A stretch of DNA of 64,000 nt from Lautropia sp. SCN 69-89 (GCA_001724855.1 MEED01000022.1:1-64000), one strand, 5' to 3'; shown: positions 1 to 8,904, counted from the stretch's first letter. Translations and numbers: made by a program. Notes: a model not told the origin generated them from the letters alone.

Positions 1-356
1 GCTTCGAGCGAGTGCCGCAGATAGTCGACCGAGATGTCGACCGCGACGTACGCGCGCGGGCGCAGCGCCGCGAACAGGCCGGCTGCCTTCTCCCCGTTGC
101 CGGCGCCCAGGTCGATCAGCGTGCAGCCGTCGCATCCGAACGCGTCTGCGATCTCGCGCTCGCGCGCGCGCAGGATCGCGCGCTCGGTGCGCGTCGGATA
201 GTACTCGTCGAGCTCGGTGATCGCGTCGAACAGCGTCGAGCCCAGCGCGTCGTAGAAGAACTTCGGCGCGATCCGGGCGCGCGACGCGCACAGGCCCGCA
301 AGCAGCGCGTCGCGAGCCGGATCGTCCGGCGTCAGGCGAGGTTCTCGTGGATGCAA
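1..356 (-). CDS. egtD: L-histidine N-alpha-methyltransferase EgtD, N-terminal part (cut by window edge)
   Basis: This is the 5' part of a gene that continues beyond base 1. The minus-strand frame contains IAPKFFYDALGSTLFDAI, ELDEYYPTRTE and the SAM-binding segment LIDLGAGNGEKAA, the classic EgtD N-terminal pattern. EgtD trimethylates histidine to hercynine, the first step of ergothioneine synthesis, in the cytoplasm. No ATG or GTG exists in frame. The best start I can see is a TTG at 356, with GAGGG nine bases upstream and lying inside the preceding VOC gene. A CTG at 335, overlapping the VOC stop, is the alternative. It follows egtB and the VOC gene on the same strand, so all three probably form one transcript. 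Family assignment is firm; the start is uncertain. Confidence 0.85.
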   Translation of the reverse strand, partial: MHPREPRLTPDDPARDALLAGLCASRARIAPKFFYDALGSTLFDAITELDEYYPTRTERAILRAREREIADAFGCDGCTLIDLGAGNGEKAAGLFAALRPRAYVAVDISVDYLRHSLE

Positions 357-712
357 AGGAAGTTGCCCTCGGTATCCTTGAACCAGGCGGCCTTCTCGGC
401 ACCGAGCACGCAGACGTGGTCGACCGTCTTCAGGCCAGGCAGGTCGTAGTCTTCGAAGACGACGCCGCGCGACTGCAGTTCGGCGATCTCGGCCGCGATG
501 TCCGCGACCTCGAAACTGACGGCGGTGTGCTCGGCACGCGTGCCTTCGGGCCTGGGGAACAGCGCCAGCGTGGCGCCGCCGGATCGGTACCTGAACTTGC
601 CGTCGGGCGTCGAGCCGAGCGGTTCCAGGCCCAGCTTGCCTTCGTAGAAGCGGCGCGCCCGCTCCAGGTCGATCACCGGGAGCATCGTCGTGACTGGGGC
701 ATGTGCGAGCAT
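332..712 (-). CDS. VOC (glyoxalase/bleomycin resistance) family protein
   Basis: This 126-residue protein has a single vicinal-oxygen-chelate fold: MLPVIDLERARRFYE at the N-terminus, a central HTAVSFEV strand, and VDHVCVLGAEKAAWFKDTEGNFL near the C-terminus. Such proteins bind a divalent metal and do isomerisation, dioxygenation or resistance chemistry; the substrate cannot be told from sequence. The start at 712 is chosen because GGGGAGG lies just upstream. It sits between egtB and egtD and overlaps the likely egtD start. It is therefore cotranscribed with ergothioneine genes, but a role in that pathway is only guilt by association. Confidence 0.85.
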   Translation of the reverse strand: MLAHAPVTTMLPVIDLERARRFYEGKLGLEPLGSTPDGKFRYRSGGATLALFPRPEGTRAEHTAVSFEVADIAAEIAELQSRGVVFEDYDLPGLKTVDHVCVLGAEKAAWFKDTEGNFLCIHENLA

Positions 713-804
713 TCGAGCCTCCCCTGCGGTCGTGTCCGGTCCGATGATTATTCTCCTTCGGCCGGCGCGACGAAAGCCCGACGTGCACGATCGGCCGTGA
801 TCGC

Positions 805-2139
805 TCATCCGCAATCGCGGGCCAGTCGAAGCCCGCTGAACTGCCAGCGCTGGTGCGGGTAGAAGAAGTTGCGGTAGGTCGCCCGCAGGTGTCCCTGCGG
901 CGTCGCGCACGAGCCGCCGCGCAGCACGAACTGGCCGCACATGAACTTGCCGTTGTATTCGCCGACCGCCCCCTCGGCGATCCTGAAACCGGGATACGCG
1001 CAATACGGGCTCGCGGTCCACTCCCAGACATCGCCGTAGAGCTGGCGCAGCGGCGCCTGCGCGTCCAGCGCCGCGGGACGCGGCCGGAAGCGCCCGCTCG
1101 ATGCCAGGTTGCCGTCGATCGGCTGAGCGCGGGCGGCGACCTCCCATTCGTGCTCGGTCGGAAGTCGCGCGCCGCGCCAGCGCGCGAACGCGTCGGCCTC
1201 GAAATACGAGACGTGCGAAACCGGCGCCTGAGGGTCCAGCGCGAGCTCGCCGCACAACGTCATCTGCACCCATGCGCCATCGCGCCGCTCCCAGTAGAGC
1301 GGCGCGTGCCAGCCCTCGGCCTGCACCCTCGCCCAGCCGTCGGCCAGCCACCAATGCGGCGCGCGGTAGCCGCCATCGGCGATGAACTCGCCCCAATCGC
1401 GGTTGGTCACGAGACGGTCGGCCAGGGCGTACGGCACAAGCACCACGCGGTGGCGCGGCCGTTCGCAGTCGAAGGCGAACCCATCGCCTTCGTCCCCGAC
1501 CTCGAAGCAGCCGCCTTCGAAACCGACCCACTTCGCCTCGGTCGCGTCGGCCGGCGATGGCGACGCGCCGGCCCACGCCTGCTGCCGTGCCGCCGATTCG
1601 GCGTCGGGTGCCGTGCGCCACGCCGGCCTCAGCGGGTTTTGCGCGAACAGGTGCAGCAGATCGGTCAGCAGCAGCTCCTGATGCTGCTGCTCATGCTGGA
1701 TCCCGAGCTCAACCAGCCCGAGCGCGCCAGACGGCGCAGGTCCGGCGAGAAGCGCCGACAACGCCTCGTCGACGTGTCGCCGGTAGTCGACGATTTCGCC
1801 GATCGCCGGGCGCGTGAGCATCCCCCGCCGGGGCCGCGGCTGGCGCGCCCCGACCGCTTCGTAATAGGAATTGAACAGGAAGCGATAGCGGGGATCGATC
1901 ACCCGGTAGCCCGCCGCGTACGGACCAAGCACGAATTCCTCGAAGAACCAGCTGGTGTGCGCGAGATGCCACTTCGACGGACTCGCGTCGTCCATCGACT
2001 GCACCGTGACGTCGGCGTCGCTCAGGCCCTCGATCAGCGCGAGCGTGCATGCACGGCAGTCGAGCAGTCGCTGCCGCAGGCTCTCCTGTTGCCCGACCAC
2101 GGCCGGCTCGGCGGCCGCCGGTTCGATGCGGGTCGGCAT
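805..2139 (-). CDS. egtB: Ergothioneine biosynthesis protein EgtB (hercynine oxygenase, sulfoxide synthase)
   Basis: EgtB is a 444-residue non-haem iron enzyme that joins hercynine to a thiol donor (gamma-Glu-Cys or cysteine) through an O2-dependent C-S bond. The N-terminal DinB-like domain carries the iron-binding histidines: WHLAH around residues 57-61 and HEQQHQE at 149-155. The C-terminal formylglycine-generating-enzyme-like domain contains LPTEHEWE, YGDVWEWT, GGSCATP and RATYRNFF, and ends with the usual QFSGLRLAR. The ATG at 2139 is preceded by GGGAGGG; the open frame extends further upstream, but that part does not resemble EgtB. It is first in a minus-strand cluster egtB - VOC - egtD and is divergent from the exchanger gene at 2267. 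Confidence 0.95.
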   Translation of the reverse strand: MPTRIEPAAAEPAVVGQQESLRQRLLDCRACTLALIEGLSDADVTVQSMDDASPSKWHLAHTSWFFEEFVLGPYAAGYRVIDPRYRFLFNSYYEAVGARQPRPRRGMLTRPAIGEIVDYRRHVDEALSALLAGPAPSGALGLVELGIQHEQQHQELLLTDLLHLFAQNPLRPAWRTAPDAESAARQQAWAGASPSPADATEAKWVGFEGGCFEVGDEGDGFAFDCERPRHRVVLVPYALADRLVTNRDWGEFIADGGYRAPHWWLADGWARVQAEGWHAPLYWERRDGAWVQMTLCGELALDPQAPVSHVSYFEADAFARWRGARLPTEHEWEVAARAQPIDGNLASSGRFRPRPAALDAQAPLRQLYGDVWEWTASPYCAYPGFRIAEGAVGEYNGKFMCGQFVLRGGSCATPQGHLRATYRNFFYPHQRWQFSGLRLARDCG

Positions 2140-2266
2140 CGCTCGGCCCTCCCCGTCGGCTGGCAAAAAGCCGATGCTACGCCTCGCGCGCAGCCTCCCG
2201 GCGTCCGCCGGGGTGCCCGTGGGGATAAAGTCCCGGCATCGCCCGCGCCAGTGGCCCGCCGCCCGC

Positions 2267-3349
2267 ATGGACCCCGCCATCCTTCTCGTCTGGTCGAAGT
2301 TCGTCGCCTGTGGCGCGGTGATCGCGGTGGCCGGCCGCGAAGTCTGCCGCAGCGCCGACCTGATCGCGCGGGCCACGGGCCTGAGCGGCGGATGGATCGG
2401 CCTGGCGCTGGTGGCGGTGGTGACCTCGCTGCCCGAACTGGCCAGCGGCATCACCGCGGTCACCGTTGCCGTGGCGCCGAACGTCGCGGTGGGCAACGCG
2501 CTGGGCGCCTGCGTGCTGAACCTGATGATGGTGGGCATGCTCGACCTGCTCCATCGCAGCGGGCCGCTGTACCAGCGCATCGGCGCGACCCACCTGCTGT
2601 CGGCCGCATTCGGCATCCTGCTGCTCGCGCTGGTGACCTTCGGGCTGCTGCTCGGAACCGGCGCCCCGGTGGGCCTGCCAGCGGTGCCGCTTCACGTCGG
2701 CTGGTATACGCCGGTGCTGATTGCGCTGTACCTGTTCGCGCTGCGCGCGATCTTCCTGCACGACCGCTCGATGCAGCCCGCACCGCAGTCGGCGACACCG
2801 ACGCCCCGGCGTAGATCGGCAGCGCCAGCTTCATCGACGGCATTGGCCACGCCGACGGAACACGCGGCCCCGACGCTGCGGCGCGCTGTCATCCGCTTCG
2901 CGCTCGCCGCCGTCGTCGTCGTGGCAGCGGGCATCTGGCTGCCGTTCCTCGCGACCGAACTCGCACGGCATCTGGGCTGGAACCGCAGCTTCGTCGGCAC
3001 GCTGTTCGTGGCGCTGGTCACCACGCTTCCCGAACTCTCGGTGACCATCGCGGCGCTGCGCCTCGGCTCGATCGACCTCGCGGTAGGCAACCTGCTGGGC
3101 AGCAACCTGTTCAATGCCGCGATCATCGCGATCGACGATCTCTTCTACCCGGGCCACCCGTTGTTGTCGGACGTCTCCCCGGTGCACGCGCTGACTGCGC
3201 TCTCCGCACTCGTGATGACCGCGCTGGCGACGATCGGACTGGTGCTGCGCCCGGGGAGCCGGGTGCTGCGGACGACGAGCTGGGTGAGCCTCGGGGCCAT
3301 GCTGGCCTTCGTGCTCAACGCGCTGGTGGTGTTCCTGCACGGCGACTGA
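2267..3349 (+). CDS. Sodium/calcium exchanger (CaCA) family membrane protein
   Basis: The 360-residue inner-membrane protein has the two inverted CaCA repeats. The first repeat has GLSGGWIGLALVAVVTSLPELASG and NVAVGNALGACVLNL. The second has SFVGTLFVALVTTLPELSVT and DLAVGNLLGSNLFNAAI. The TSLPEL/TTLPEL and GNxLGxxxxN alpha-repeat motifs bind the cation. A polar Ala/Pro/Thr-rich loop of about 45 residues separates the halves, as in cytoplasmic loops of this family. It probably exchanges Ca2+ (or another cation) for Na+ or H+. The ATG at 2267 begins just before the first helix. Its 3' end overlaps the convergent integrase gene by 35 bases. Confidence 0.88.
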   Translation: MDPAILLVWSKFVACGAVIAVAGREVCRSADLIARATGLSGGWIGLALVAVVTSLPELASGITAVTVAVAPNVAVGNALGACVLNLMMVGMLDLLHRSGPLYQRIGATHLLSAAFGILLLALVTFGLLLGTGAPVGLPAVPLHVGWYTPVLIALYLFALRAIFLHDRSMQPAPQSATPTPRRRSAAPASSTALATPTEHAAPTLRRAVIRFALAAVVVVAAGIWLPFLATELARHLGWNRSFVGTLFVALVTTLPELSVTIAALRLGSIDLAVGNLLGSNLFNAAIIAIDDLFYPGHPLLSDVSPVHALTALSALVMTALATIGLVLRPGSRVLRTTSWVSLGAMLAFVLNALVVFLHGD

Positions 3350-5024
3350 GCGCCGCCGCATAGACTGCCGCGGCGCCTGGCACGCTCGGCGCGGCATACA
3401 GCCATGCGGTAGTGCGCCGGTCGCGATGGCCCAGCAACTGCCCGACCACTCCGAGGTCGCCGGCCCTGTCGCGCAGCACCAGCGCAGCGGCGAGATGCCT
3501 GAAGCCGCTCGGATTCAGCGCGATGCCGATGGCACGGCGCGTTTCGGCGGCGATACCGTGGCGCAGTGCCGCCTCGCCGAGCCGGGATCCGTCGGGCCGC
3601 AGGAACAGCCGGGCCTCGGGATTCGGCTGCAACGAGGCGTGACAGTGGTCGAGGTAGTCGTCGAGAATCGCCTTCGCCGGCCCGGCGATCGGACATTCGA
3701 TCGCGAGTGCGGGCGCGGGCGCCGTGCCGCCCGCCGCGAGCGACATCGGCCCCTGCCGCCCCGAGGGCCGGCGCAGTTCGTGCCCGAGTCTCAGGCCGGC
3801 GAGTTGCCCCAGGCGCAACGGAACCGTGAGCAACAGCGCGATCGCCACCCCGAGCTGCGCCTTGCGCACCGCGCGCGCCTCGAGCGACCGGCCGCCGGCC
3901 GCTTCGGCGAACAGGCGATCGGGCAACGCGAGCAGTGCGGCAAGCACCGTCGGATCGGCGAACGCCTCGACCGAAGGGCGACTGCGCTCGGCCACCCCGG
4001 GGGCAGCACCGCCCAGGCGCCGCTTGGTTTGCCCGAGCTGGTCGAGTTGCGACGCGGGCGCCTTCACCCACTGGCGAGCGACACCGAACAGCGTGACCGC
4101 GAGCCCGCGCACGAATGCGCCGGCGCGTCGCTCGCCGCCCGGTCCGAGGTATTCGCCCAGCACCAGCTTGAAGTTGACCGGCTCGACCAGCGTAGCGAGG
4201 TTGATCACCCGGCGCGCGTAACCCAGGCGGCGCGCCAGCGCCGAGGCCGCCAGCCGCAGGTGCTCGCCGCGCAGCCGCACCGTGGCCGGCGACAGGCTGC
4301 GGGGCGATCCATCGCGGGCGAGCCGCCCCGAATGCGCCGCCCAGTCGAGATAGCTGTCCAGGTCGCGCTGAAACGTGACCGGAAACGCGTCCAGCGGCAG
4401 CCGTTGCGGCCGCGCCGGACGCGCCGGCACCGCAAGCCGTGCGTTGGGCCAGCCGGCGATTGCGCCCGCCGCCTCGTTCCAGCACGCCGCCGCCTGCCGG
4501 CGAAAGGCGCGGGCCCGGGCTTCGCCGGCGCTCGTCGCGACACGCCGTGCGATCGCGTCGAGCAGCGCATCGGACACCTGCCCCGGTTCGACGCCGGCTG
4601 CCGACGCCTCGCGGATCAGCCGCGACAGGCCGTGGCGCAGCTTTGGCGTCGGCAGGCGCTCGCGCAGCGCTGCCCAGCGCGGAGTCAGCGCCATGCCGCG
4701 AGGCGCGGGTGTGGGAGTTCCCCCGTGCAGCGCGATCGCCCGCCTGACCCGCCACCGGATATTGGCCACCGTCTTGTCGGAGCGTCCCCGGGTCGGTGTC
4801 GGCACCCGGACCAGGCGACGGTCGAGCTCGGCCGCGTCCGCAGGCGTCGCCGCCGGGTCACTGCCGAGCATCGCGCACAGCGCGCGGATCGCGGACCGGT
4901 AGTCGCGCCGGTCGCGCTCGGCGAGCCCGGCGTTCGCTTCGAGCCCGGCCAGGATCTGTCCGAGACTCGATGAACGCGCCGCTGCCCGATCGCGGAGCGG
5001 CGATGGAAGGTCGCTCGGGGGCAT
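3315..5024 (-). CDS. Tyrosine-type site-specific recombinase/integrase
   Basis: This 569-residue protein has a long N-terminal region of core-binding type and a C-terminal phage-integrase catalytic domain. Visible catalytic elements are the box I arginine in PLRLGQLAGLRL (about residue 403), SGFRHLAA (about 506), LGHRDRRTT (about 534), and the nucleophile tyrosine in AWLYAAPS (Y543). The usual first histidine of the HxxR motif appears replaced (SGFR), a common variant. It is longer than the usual 330-430-residue phage integrase. No tRNA, excisionase or phage gene is adjacent, so it is a solitary recombinase. An A+T-rich upstream patch suggests acquisition by transfer. Confidence 0.88.
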   Translation of the reverse strand: MPPSDLPSPLRDRAAARSSSLGQILAGLEANAGLAERDRRDYRSAIRALCAMLGSDPAATPADAAELDRRLVRVPTPTRGRSDKTVANIRWRVRRAIALHGGTPTPAPRGMALTPRWAALRERLPTPKLRHGLSRLIREASAAGVEPGQVSDALLDAIARRVATSAGEARARAFRRQAAACWNEAAGAIAGWPNARLAVPARPARPQRLPLDAFPVTFQRDLDSYLDWAAHSGRLARDGSPRSLSPATVRLRGEHLRLAASALARRLGYARRVINLATLVEPVNFKLVLGEYLGPGGERRAGAFVRGLAVTLFGVARQWVKAPASQLDQLGQTKRRLGGAAPGVAERSRPSVEAFADPTVLAALLALPDRLFAEAAGGRSLEARAVRKAQLGVAIALLLTVPLRLGQLAGLRLGHELRRPSGRQGPMSLAAGGTAPAPALAIECPIAGPAKAILDDYLDHCHASLQPNPEARLFLRPDGSRLGEAALRHGIAAETRRAIGIALNPSGFRHLAAALVLRDRAGDLGVVGQLLGHRDRRTTAWLYAAPSVPGAAAVYAAALSRRAGTPPAR

Positions 5025-5039
5025 GGCTGGCTCGATGTG

Positions 5040-5150
5040 TCCCTGGCTATGGATCCTTGCCTTGGAGAATACTCCATGTCAAAACCACGAACAATTACAC
5101 GATTTATTTCCCGATATTGATCTTGCCTACTCGCCTTCCACTGCGGATAT
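5040..5150. promoter_or_regulatory. A+T-rich upstream region of the integrase with a small palindrome
   Basis: The stretch around 5069-5140 is markedly richer in A and T than anything nearby, for example acaattacacgatttatttc. It lies just upstream of the minus-strand integrase start at 5024 and downstream of dctM. A perfect inverted repeat, TGGAG-AATA-CTCCA, sits at 5063-5076. It probably contains the integrase promoter and an operator. I could not identify a duplicated attachment sequence. No protein-coding gene is supported here. Confidence 0.4.
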
Positions 5151-5212
5151 CGCGGTCGACTGTGGGCGCCAGCGGGGATTTCAGCCACCCTGCCCCCGGC
5201 CGGCCCCTCGCC

Positions 5213-6523
5213 CTATCCGCCCATCATCCGGCTGGGCAGCCAGGTTGCGAGTTCCGGCACGAAGGCCAGCAGCACCATCGTGAGCAGCATGATCGCCACG
5301 AACGGCATGGCGCCCAGCAGCACCGTCGGGAGCGGCACCTGCGGCGCGACCCCTTTCAGCACGTACAGGTTCAGGCCCACCGGGGGCGTGATCAGCCCGA
5401 CTTCCATGTTGATCGTCAGGATCACCGCGAACCAGATCAGGTCGAAGCCGTTGGCCTCGAGCACCGGGGTGAGGATCGGCATCACCATGACGATGATCGC
5501 CACTGGCGGCAGGAAGCACCCGGCGAGCAGCAGGAACGCGTTGATCGCCAGCATCAGCACCCAACGGTTCAGGCCGAGGTCGACCAGCGCCTGCGCCGCG
5601 GTCTGCGTGACGTAGAGCAGCGACATCATGTACGAGAAGATCGCCGCCGCGCCGATGATCATCAGGATCATCGTCGATTCGCGCACCGTCTCGCTCATGA
5701 TCCGCCACAGGTCGTCGGCACGCCAGGCGCGGTAGATCGCGACGACGAGCATCAACGCGAGCACCGCCGAGATCGCCGCCACCTCGGATGGGGTCGCCAG
5801 GCCTCCGTACATCGCATAGGCGATCGCGACGATGATCGCGATGAACGGCGAGACGCGTCCGAGCCCGTGCATCTTCTCGGCCAGCGTGTAACCGGTGGCC
5901 TCGGTTTCGATCCCGCGGCGCGACACCAGCGTGGCCACCCACGCGTACAGCGAGAAGAACACGACCAGCAGGATCCCCGGCACGATGCCGGCCAGGAACA
6001 GGCGCCCGATCGAGGTCTCGGTCGCCAGCCCGTAGAGGATCATCGTGATCGACGGCGGAATCAGGATGCCGAGCGTCCCGCCGGCGCAGATCGAGCCGGT
6101 GGCCAGCGCCGGAGGCACGCCCCGGCGCAGCATCTCCGGAACCCCGGCCTTGCCGATCGCCGCCGCGGTGGCCGGGCTCGAGCCGCAGATCGCCGAGAAC
6201 ACGCCGCAGGCGAGGATGTTCGCGATCACCAGTCCGCCGGGCACCCGCGCCAGCCAGCGATGCAGCGACTCGTAGATGTCGCGGCCCGCCGCCGACGAGC
6301 CGATGGCCGCCCCGAGCAGCACGAACAGCGGAATCGTGAGCAACGCGAACGAGGCCAGCTCGTCCATCATCACGATCGGCACGTTCGCGAGGCTGCCGAA
6401 TCCCTGGAACGTCACCAGGAAGCCCACCGAGACCAGCGCGAGTCCCCAGGCGATCGGCAGGCCGGAGAACAGCACGAACAGCGTGATCACGAGGATCAGC
6501 AGACCGACCTGCATTTCAGTCAT
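5213..6523 (-). CDS. dctM: TRAP transporter large permease subunit (DctM type)
   Basis: The 436-residue polytopic inner-membrane protein belongs to the DctM/SiaM family, which moves the substrate using the sodium gradient. Typical segments are GSSPATAAAIGKAGVPEM, GTLGILIPPSITMILYG, ATPSEVAAISA and NMEVGLITPPVGLNLYV near the C-terminus. Its start codon overlaps the dctQ stop region by 8 bases, so the two are translationally coupled. The order dctP - dctQ - dctM downstream of an IclR regulator is the usual layout of a TRAP operon for an organic acid. The substrate cannot be read from sequence. Confidence 0.95.
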   Translation of the reverse strand: MTEMQVGLLILVITLFVLFSGLPIAWGLALVSVGFLVTFQGFGSLANVPIVMMDELASFALLTIPLFVLLGAAIGSSAAGRDIYESLHRWLARVPGGLVIANILACGVFSAICGSSPATAAAIGKAGVPEMLRRGVPPALATGSICAGGTLGILIPPSITMILYGLATETSIGRLFLAGIVPGILLVVFFSLYAWVATLVSRRGIETEATGYTLAEKMHGLGRVSPFIAIIVAIAYAMYGGLATPSEVAAISAVLALMLVVAIYRAWRADDLWRIMSETVRESTMILMIIGAAAIFSYMMSLLYVTQTAAQALVDLGLNRWVLMLAINAFLLLAGCFLPPVAIIVMVMPILTPVLEANGFDLIWFAVILTINMEVGLITPPVGLNLYVLKGVAPQVPLPTVLLGAMPFVAIMLLTMVLLAFVPELATWLPSRMMGG

Positions 6524-7010
6524 GCGCCAGGGTCTCCGGCTCGGGCGAGCGCATCAGCTCGACCGCGTATTGCAGCGCGGTCAGGCCGAGCCCCACGGGC
6601 ATCGTGAGGAACAGCGGCCACTTGTACGGCGCCCAGGTGCTCTCGGTGCGCTCGCCACGCAGGAACGACTCCCAGGTGAGCGCGCCGCCCAGCACCGCGA
6701 GATACAGGCACACCAGCAGGCCGACGATCGCCACGACGATCGCCAGCCTCGTGCGGTGGCGCTGCGGCAGGTAGTGCGACAGCAGGTCGACGCCGACGTG
6801 GCCGTTGGTCTTCAGCGTGTAGGGCGAGGCCAGGAACAGCGACGCCACCATCATGTAGACGGAGAACTCGATCTCCCAGAACGTGGAGTTGCCCAGCGCC
6901 CGGTAGATCACGCTCCACGTGATGACGATGGAGGCAGCCACCAGCAGCACCGCCGCGACGACCGCGAGAACGTCGCCGAGGCGGTCGACCGCCCGGATGA
7001 ACGCACGCAT
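6516..7010 (-). CDS. dctQ: TRAP transporter small permease subunit (DctQ type)
   Basis: The 164-residue protein has four predicted membrane segments: AVVAAVLLVAASIVITW, the VYMMVASLFLASPY region, LAIVVAIVGLLVCLYLAV, and a last segment near LFLTMPVGLGLTAL. It is the small membrane partner of DctM. The WEIEFSVYMMV stretch is characteristic of DctQ proteins. It begins 7 bases after the dctP stop codon and overlaps dctM at its 3' end, so all three are one transport system. Confidence 0.93.
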   Translation of the reverse strand: MRAFIRAVDRLGDVLAVVAAVLLVAASIVITWSVIYRALGNSTFWEIEFSVYMMVASLFLASPYTLKTNGHVGVDLLSHYLPQRHRTRLAIVVAIVGLLVCLYLAVLGGALTWESFLRGERTESTWAPYKWPLFLTMPVGLGLTALQYAVELMRSPEPETLAHD

Positions 7011-7017
7011 GCGCGGC

Positions 7018-8022
7018 TTATTTCGCCTGCAGCAGCGCGTCCATCAGGTCCTTGGCCTCGGGCGAGATCGCGGCGAAATCCTTCCACGAAGTGTCCTTGG
7101 CGAGCGCGAGCCATTCGTCGAACTCGGCCTTGGTCATCTGGTGCACCTTGCCGCCGGCCTTGCGATAGGCGTCGGCCATCTTCTCGCCCGCCTCGCGCTG
7201 CAGCTTCAGGAAGTACTCGTCGGACTTCGCCGCGGCGTCCTCGAAGATCTTCTGCTGCGCCGGCGTGAGCTTGTCCCAGTGCTGCTTGGACATCACCAGC
7301 GGCTGCATCAGCATCCACAGCGTGTACTCGCCGGGCACCGTCGCGTGCTTCGTCTGTTCGTACAGCCGCATGCTGACGAAGGTCTCGGCCGAGGTGAGCG
7401 TCGCGTTGAGCACGCCCGACTGCAGCGCCGGATACAGTTCGCTGGAGGCCATGCTGACCACCGAAGCGCCGGCCGTCTTCAGCATCGACTCGAACGTGGG
7501 GTCGGCCGCGCGCATCTTCAGGCCCGCCACCGACTTCGGATCGGTGATGTCGCGGTCTTTCGCCGCGAAGCCGCCCGGCGTCCACCACCAGGTGACGATG
7601 TGCACGCCGTTCCTGTGCGCCAGCGCCTGCAGCTTCTGCTGGTATGGCGAGTTCTTCAGGCGCATCGCGAAGTCGAGGTTCGGGATCGTGCCCGGCAGGA
7701 TCACCGCCGAGAACTCCTTCGCCTTGCCCGCGGCGTACGACATCGGGAAGACCGCCATTTCGAGCGTGCCGTTTTGCAGCGCATCGAACTGCGCGACCGG
7801 CTTGATGCCCAGCGAACTCGACGGGAAGATCCGGAACTTGATGTTCTTGTCGTGCTTCGTCACTTCGTCGACGAACACCCGCGCGGCGAGGTCGCGGCCG
7901 TCGGCATTGGCCTTGAACTGGTGCGAGATCTTGATTTCCTGCGCGTTGGCGCCGGCGCTCGCGCCGAACGCGAATGCCAGCGCCGCCACCAGTGCCGCGC
8001 CGATCCTGACCGTGCTTGCCAT
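7018..8022 (-). CDS. dctP: TRAP transporter substrate-binding protein (DctP type)
   Basis: This 334-residue periplasmic binding protein has a signal peptide (helix ALVAALAFAFGASAG, cleavage after ANA). Family features are KISHQFKANA at the mature N-terminus, LDFAMRLKNSPY, GLKMRAADP with the substrate-carboxylate arginine expected in this segment, and ATLTSAETF. The ATG at 8022 is preceded by GGGAGAC. It is the first gene of the TRAP operon and lies 123 bases downstream of the IclR gene on the same strand. The ligand is probably a carboxylate, judged from the family only. Confidence 0.93.
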   Translation of the reverse strand: MASTVRIGAALVAALAFAFGASAGANAQEIKISHQFKANADGRDLAARVFVDEVTKHDKNIKFRIFPSSSLGIKPVAQFDALQNGTLEMAVFPMSYAAGKAKEFSAVILPGTIPNLDFAMRLKNSPYQQKLQALAHRNGVHIVTWWWTPGGFAAKDRDITDPKSVAGLKMRAADPTFESMLKTAGASVVSMASSELYPALQSGVLNATLTSAETFVSMRLYEQTKHATVPGEYTLWMLMQPLVMSKQHWDKLTPAQQKIFEDAAAKSDEYFLKLQREAGEKMADAYRKAGGKVHQMTKAEFDEWLALAKDTSWKDFAAISPEAKDLMDALLQAK

Positions 8023-8145
8023 GCTGTCTCCCTTGTCGTGGGCGCGGCCCGCAGCGGGGCCGTCACCGTGTTCTGATCGTGACCGGCGTCGAATATGCGT
8101 GGTGCCGCGCCGGCCTGTCAACCGGGTCGAACCCTCCCCGGGGCG

Positions 8146-8904
8146 CTATCCGAAGGTCGCGCGCATGGCCTCGGCGGCCTCGCGCAGCCGCGGCACCTGG
8201 CCGAGCAGTTCGTCGAGCGTCATGCGCCCCTCGGGCGCCTGCACCGCGACCGCCGCGCACGCGCGTTGCCGATCCAGCATGACGGGTACGGCGATCGCGT
8301 TCAGGCCGCGCAGGTGCTCGGAGCGGTTGATGCCGACGCGTCGCCGGCGCGTCTCGGCCAGCTCTCGCGCGAGTGCCTCGCGATCGACGATCGTCGTACC
8401 GGTATAGCCGCGCAGCGACAGCTGCGCGAGCAGACGCTCGCGCTGCAGCTTCGGCAACAGGCTGAGCAACAGCTTGCCGCTGGAGGTGGCGTGCAGCGGC
8501 ACGTGCGATCCGGGTGCGAGCATCATCCGCAGCGGCCATGAGGTCTCGACGCGGTCGAGGTAGACGACGTCGGTGCCTGCGAGCGCAGTGAGGTTGCAGG
8601 TCTCGCCGATCGTGTCGACCAGCCGCTGCAGGATCGCACGGCGCTGCTGGCGCGCGGGTGCGTTCATCAGCGCATCGATCGCGAGCCGCTCGATGCGCAC
8701 GCCCAGTTGCAGCCGGCGTCCCGCAGGCTCGCGGGTCAGCAGCCCGGCCGACTGCAGCTGGCCGACGAGCCGGTGCACGGTCTGCTTCGGCAGCGCAAGC
8801 GCCTCGACCACCTCGGCCAGCGTACAGCCGTCGGTGTGCGCGGCGACCACTTCGAGTACACGGAACGCCCTCACCGCCGCCGCGTTGGACTGGTTGCTCT
8901 GCAT
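8146..8904 (-). CDS. IclR family transcriptional regulator
   Basis: The 252-residue protein has an N-terminal winged helix (AAVRAFRVLEVVA, LAEVVEALALPKQTVHRLVGQL) and a C-terminal GAF-like effector domain. The latter contains LHATSSGKLLLSLLP, RRRRVGINRSEHLRGLNAIAVPV and ACAAVAVQAP, all typical of IclR. It lies between the TRAP operon (same strand, downstream) and the TctC-TctB-TctA operon (divergent, 175 bases away). It is therefore the obvious candidate regulator of one or both uptake operons. IclR proteins usually respond to small acids that are pathway substrates. Confidence 0.93.
   Translation of the reverse strand: MQSNQSNAAAVRAFRVLEVVAAHTDGCTLAEVVEALALPKQTVHRLVGQLQSAGLLTREPAGRRLQLGVRIERLAIDALMNAPARQQRRAILQRLVDTIGETCNLTALAGTDVVYLDRVETSWPLRMMLAPGSHVPLHATSSGKLLLSLLPKLQRERLLAQLSLRGYTGTTIVDREALARELAETRRRRVGINRSEHLRGLNAIAVPVMLDRQRACAAVAVQAPEGRMTLDELLGQVPRLREAAEAMRATFG

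Noticed and set aside
853-2814. A plus-strand open frame of 653 codons
   Set aside because: It runs antisense to egtB and out of frame with the exchanger gene, and has no recognisable domain.
4796-6607. A plus-strand open frame of 603 codons rich in His, Gln and Arg
   Set aside because: It is antisense to the integrase and the TRAP permease genes; its composition is typical of a shadow frame.
8041-8061. Inverted repeat CGGCCC...GGGCCG downstream of the IclR gene as a terminator
   Set aside because: The stem is only six bases with a six-base loop, there is no T-run, and the TRAP operon continues on the same strand.
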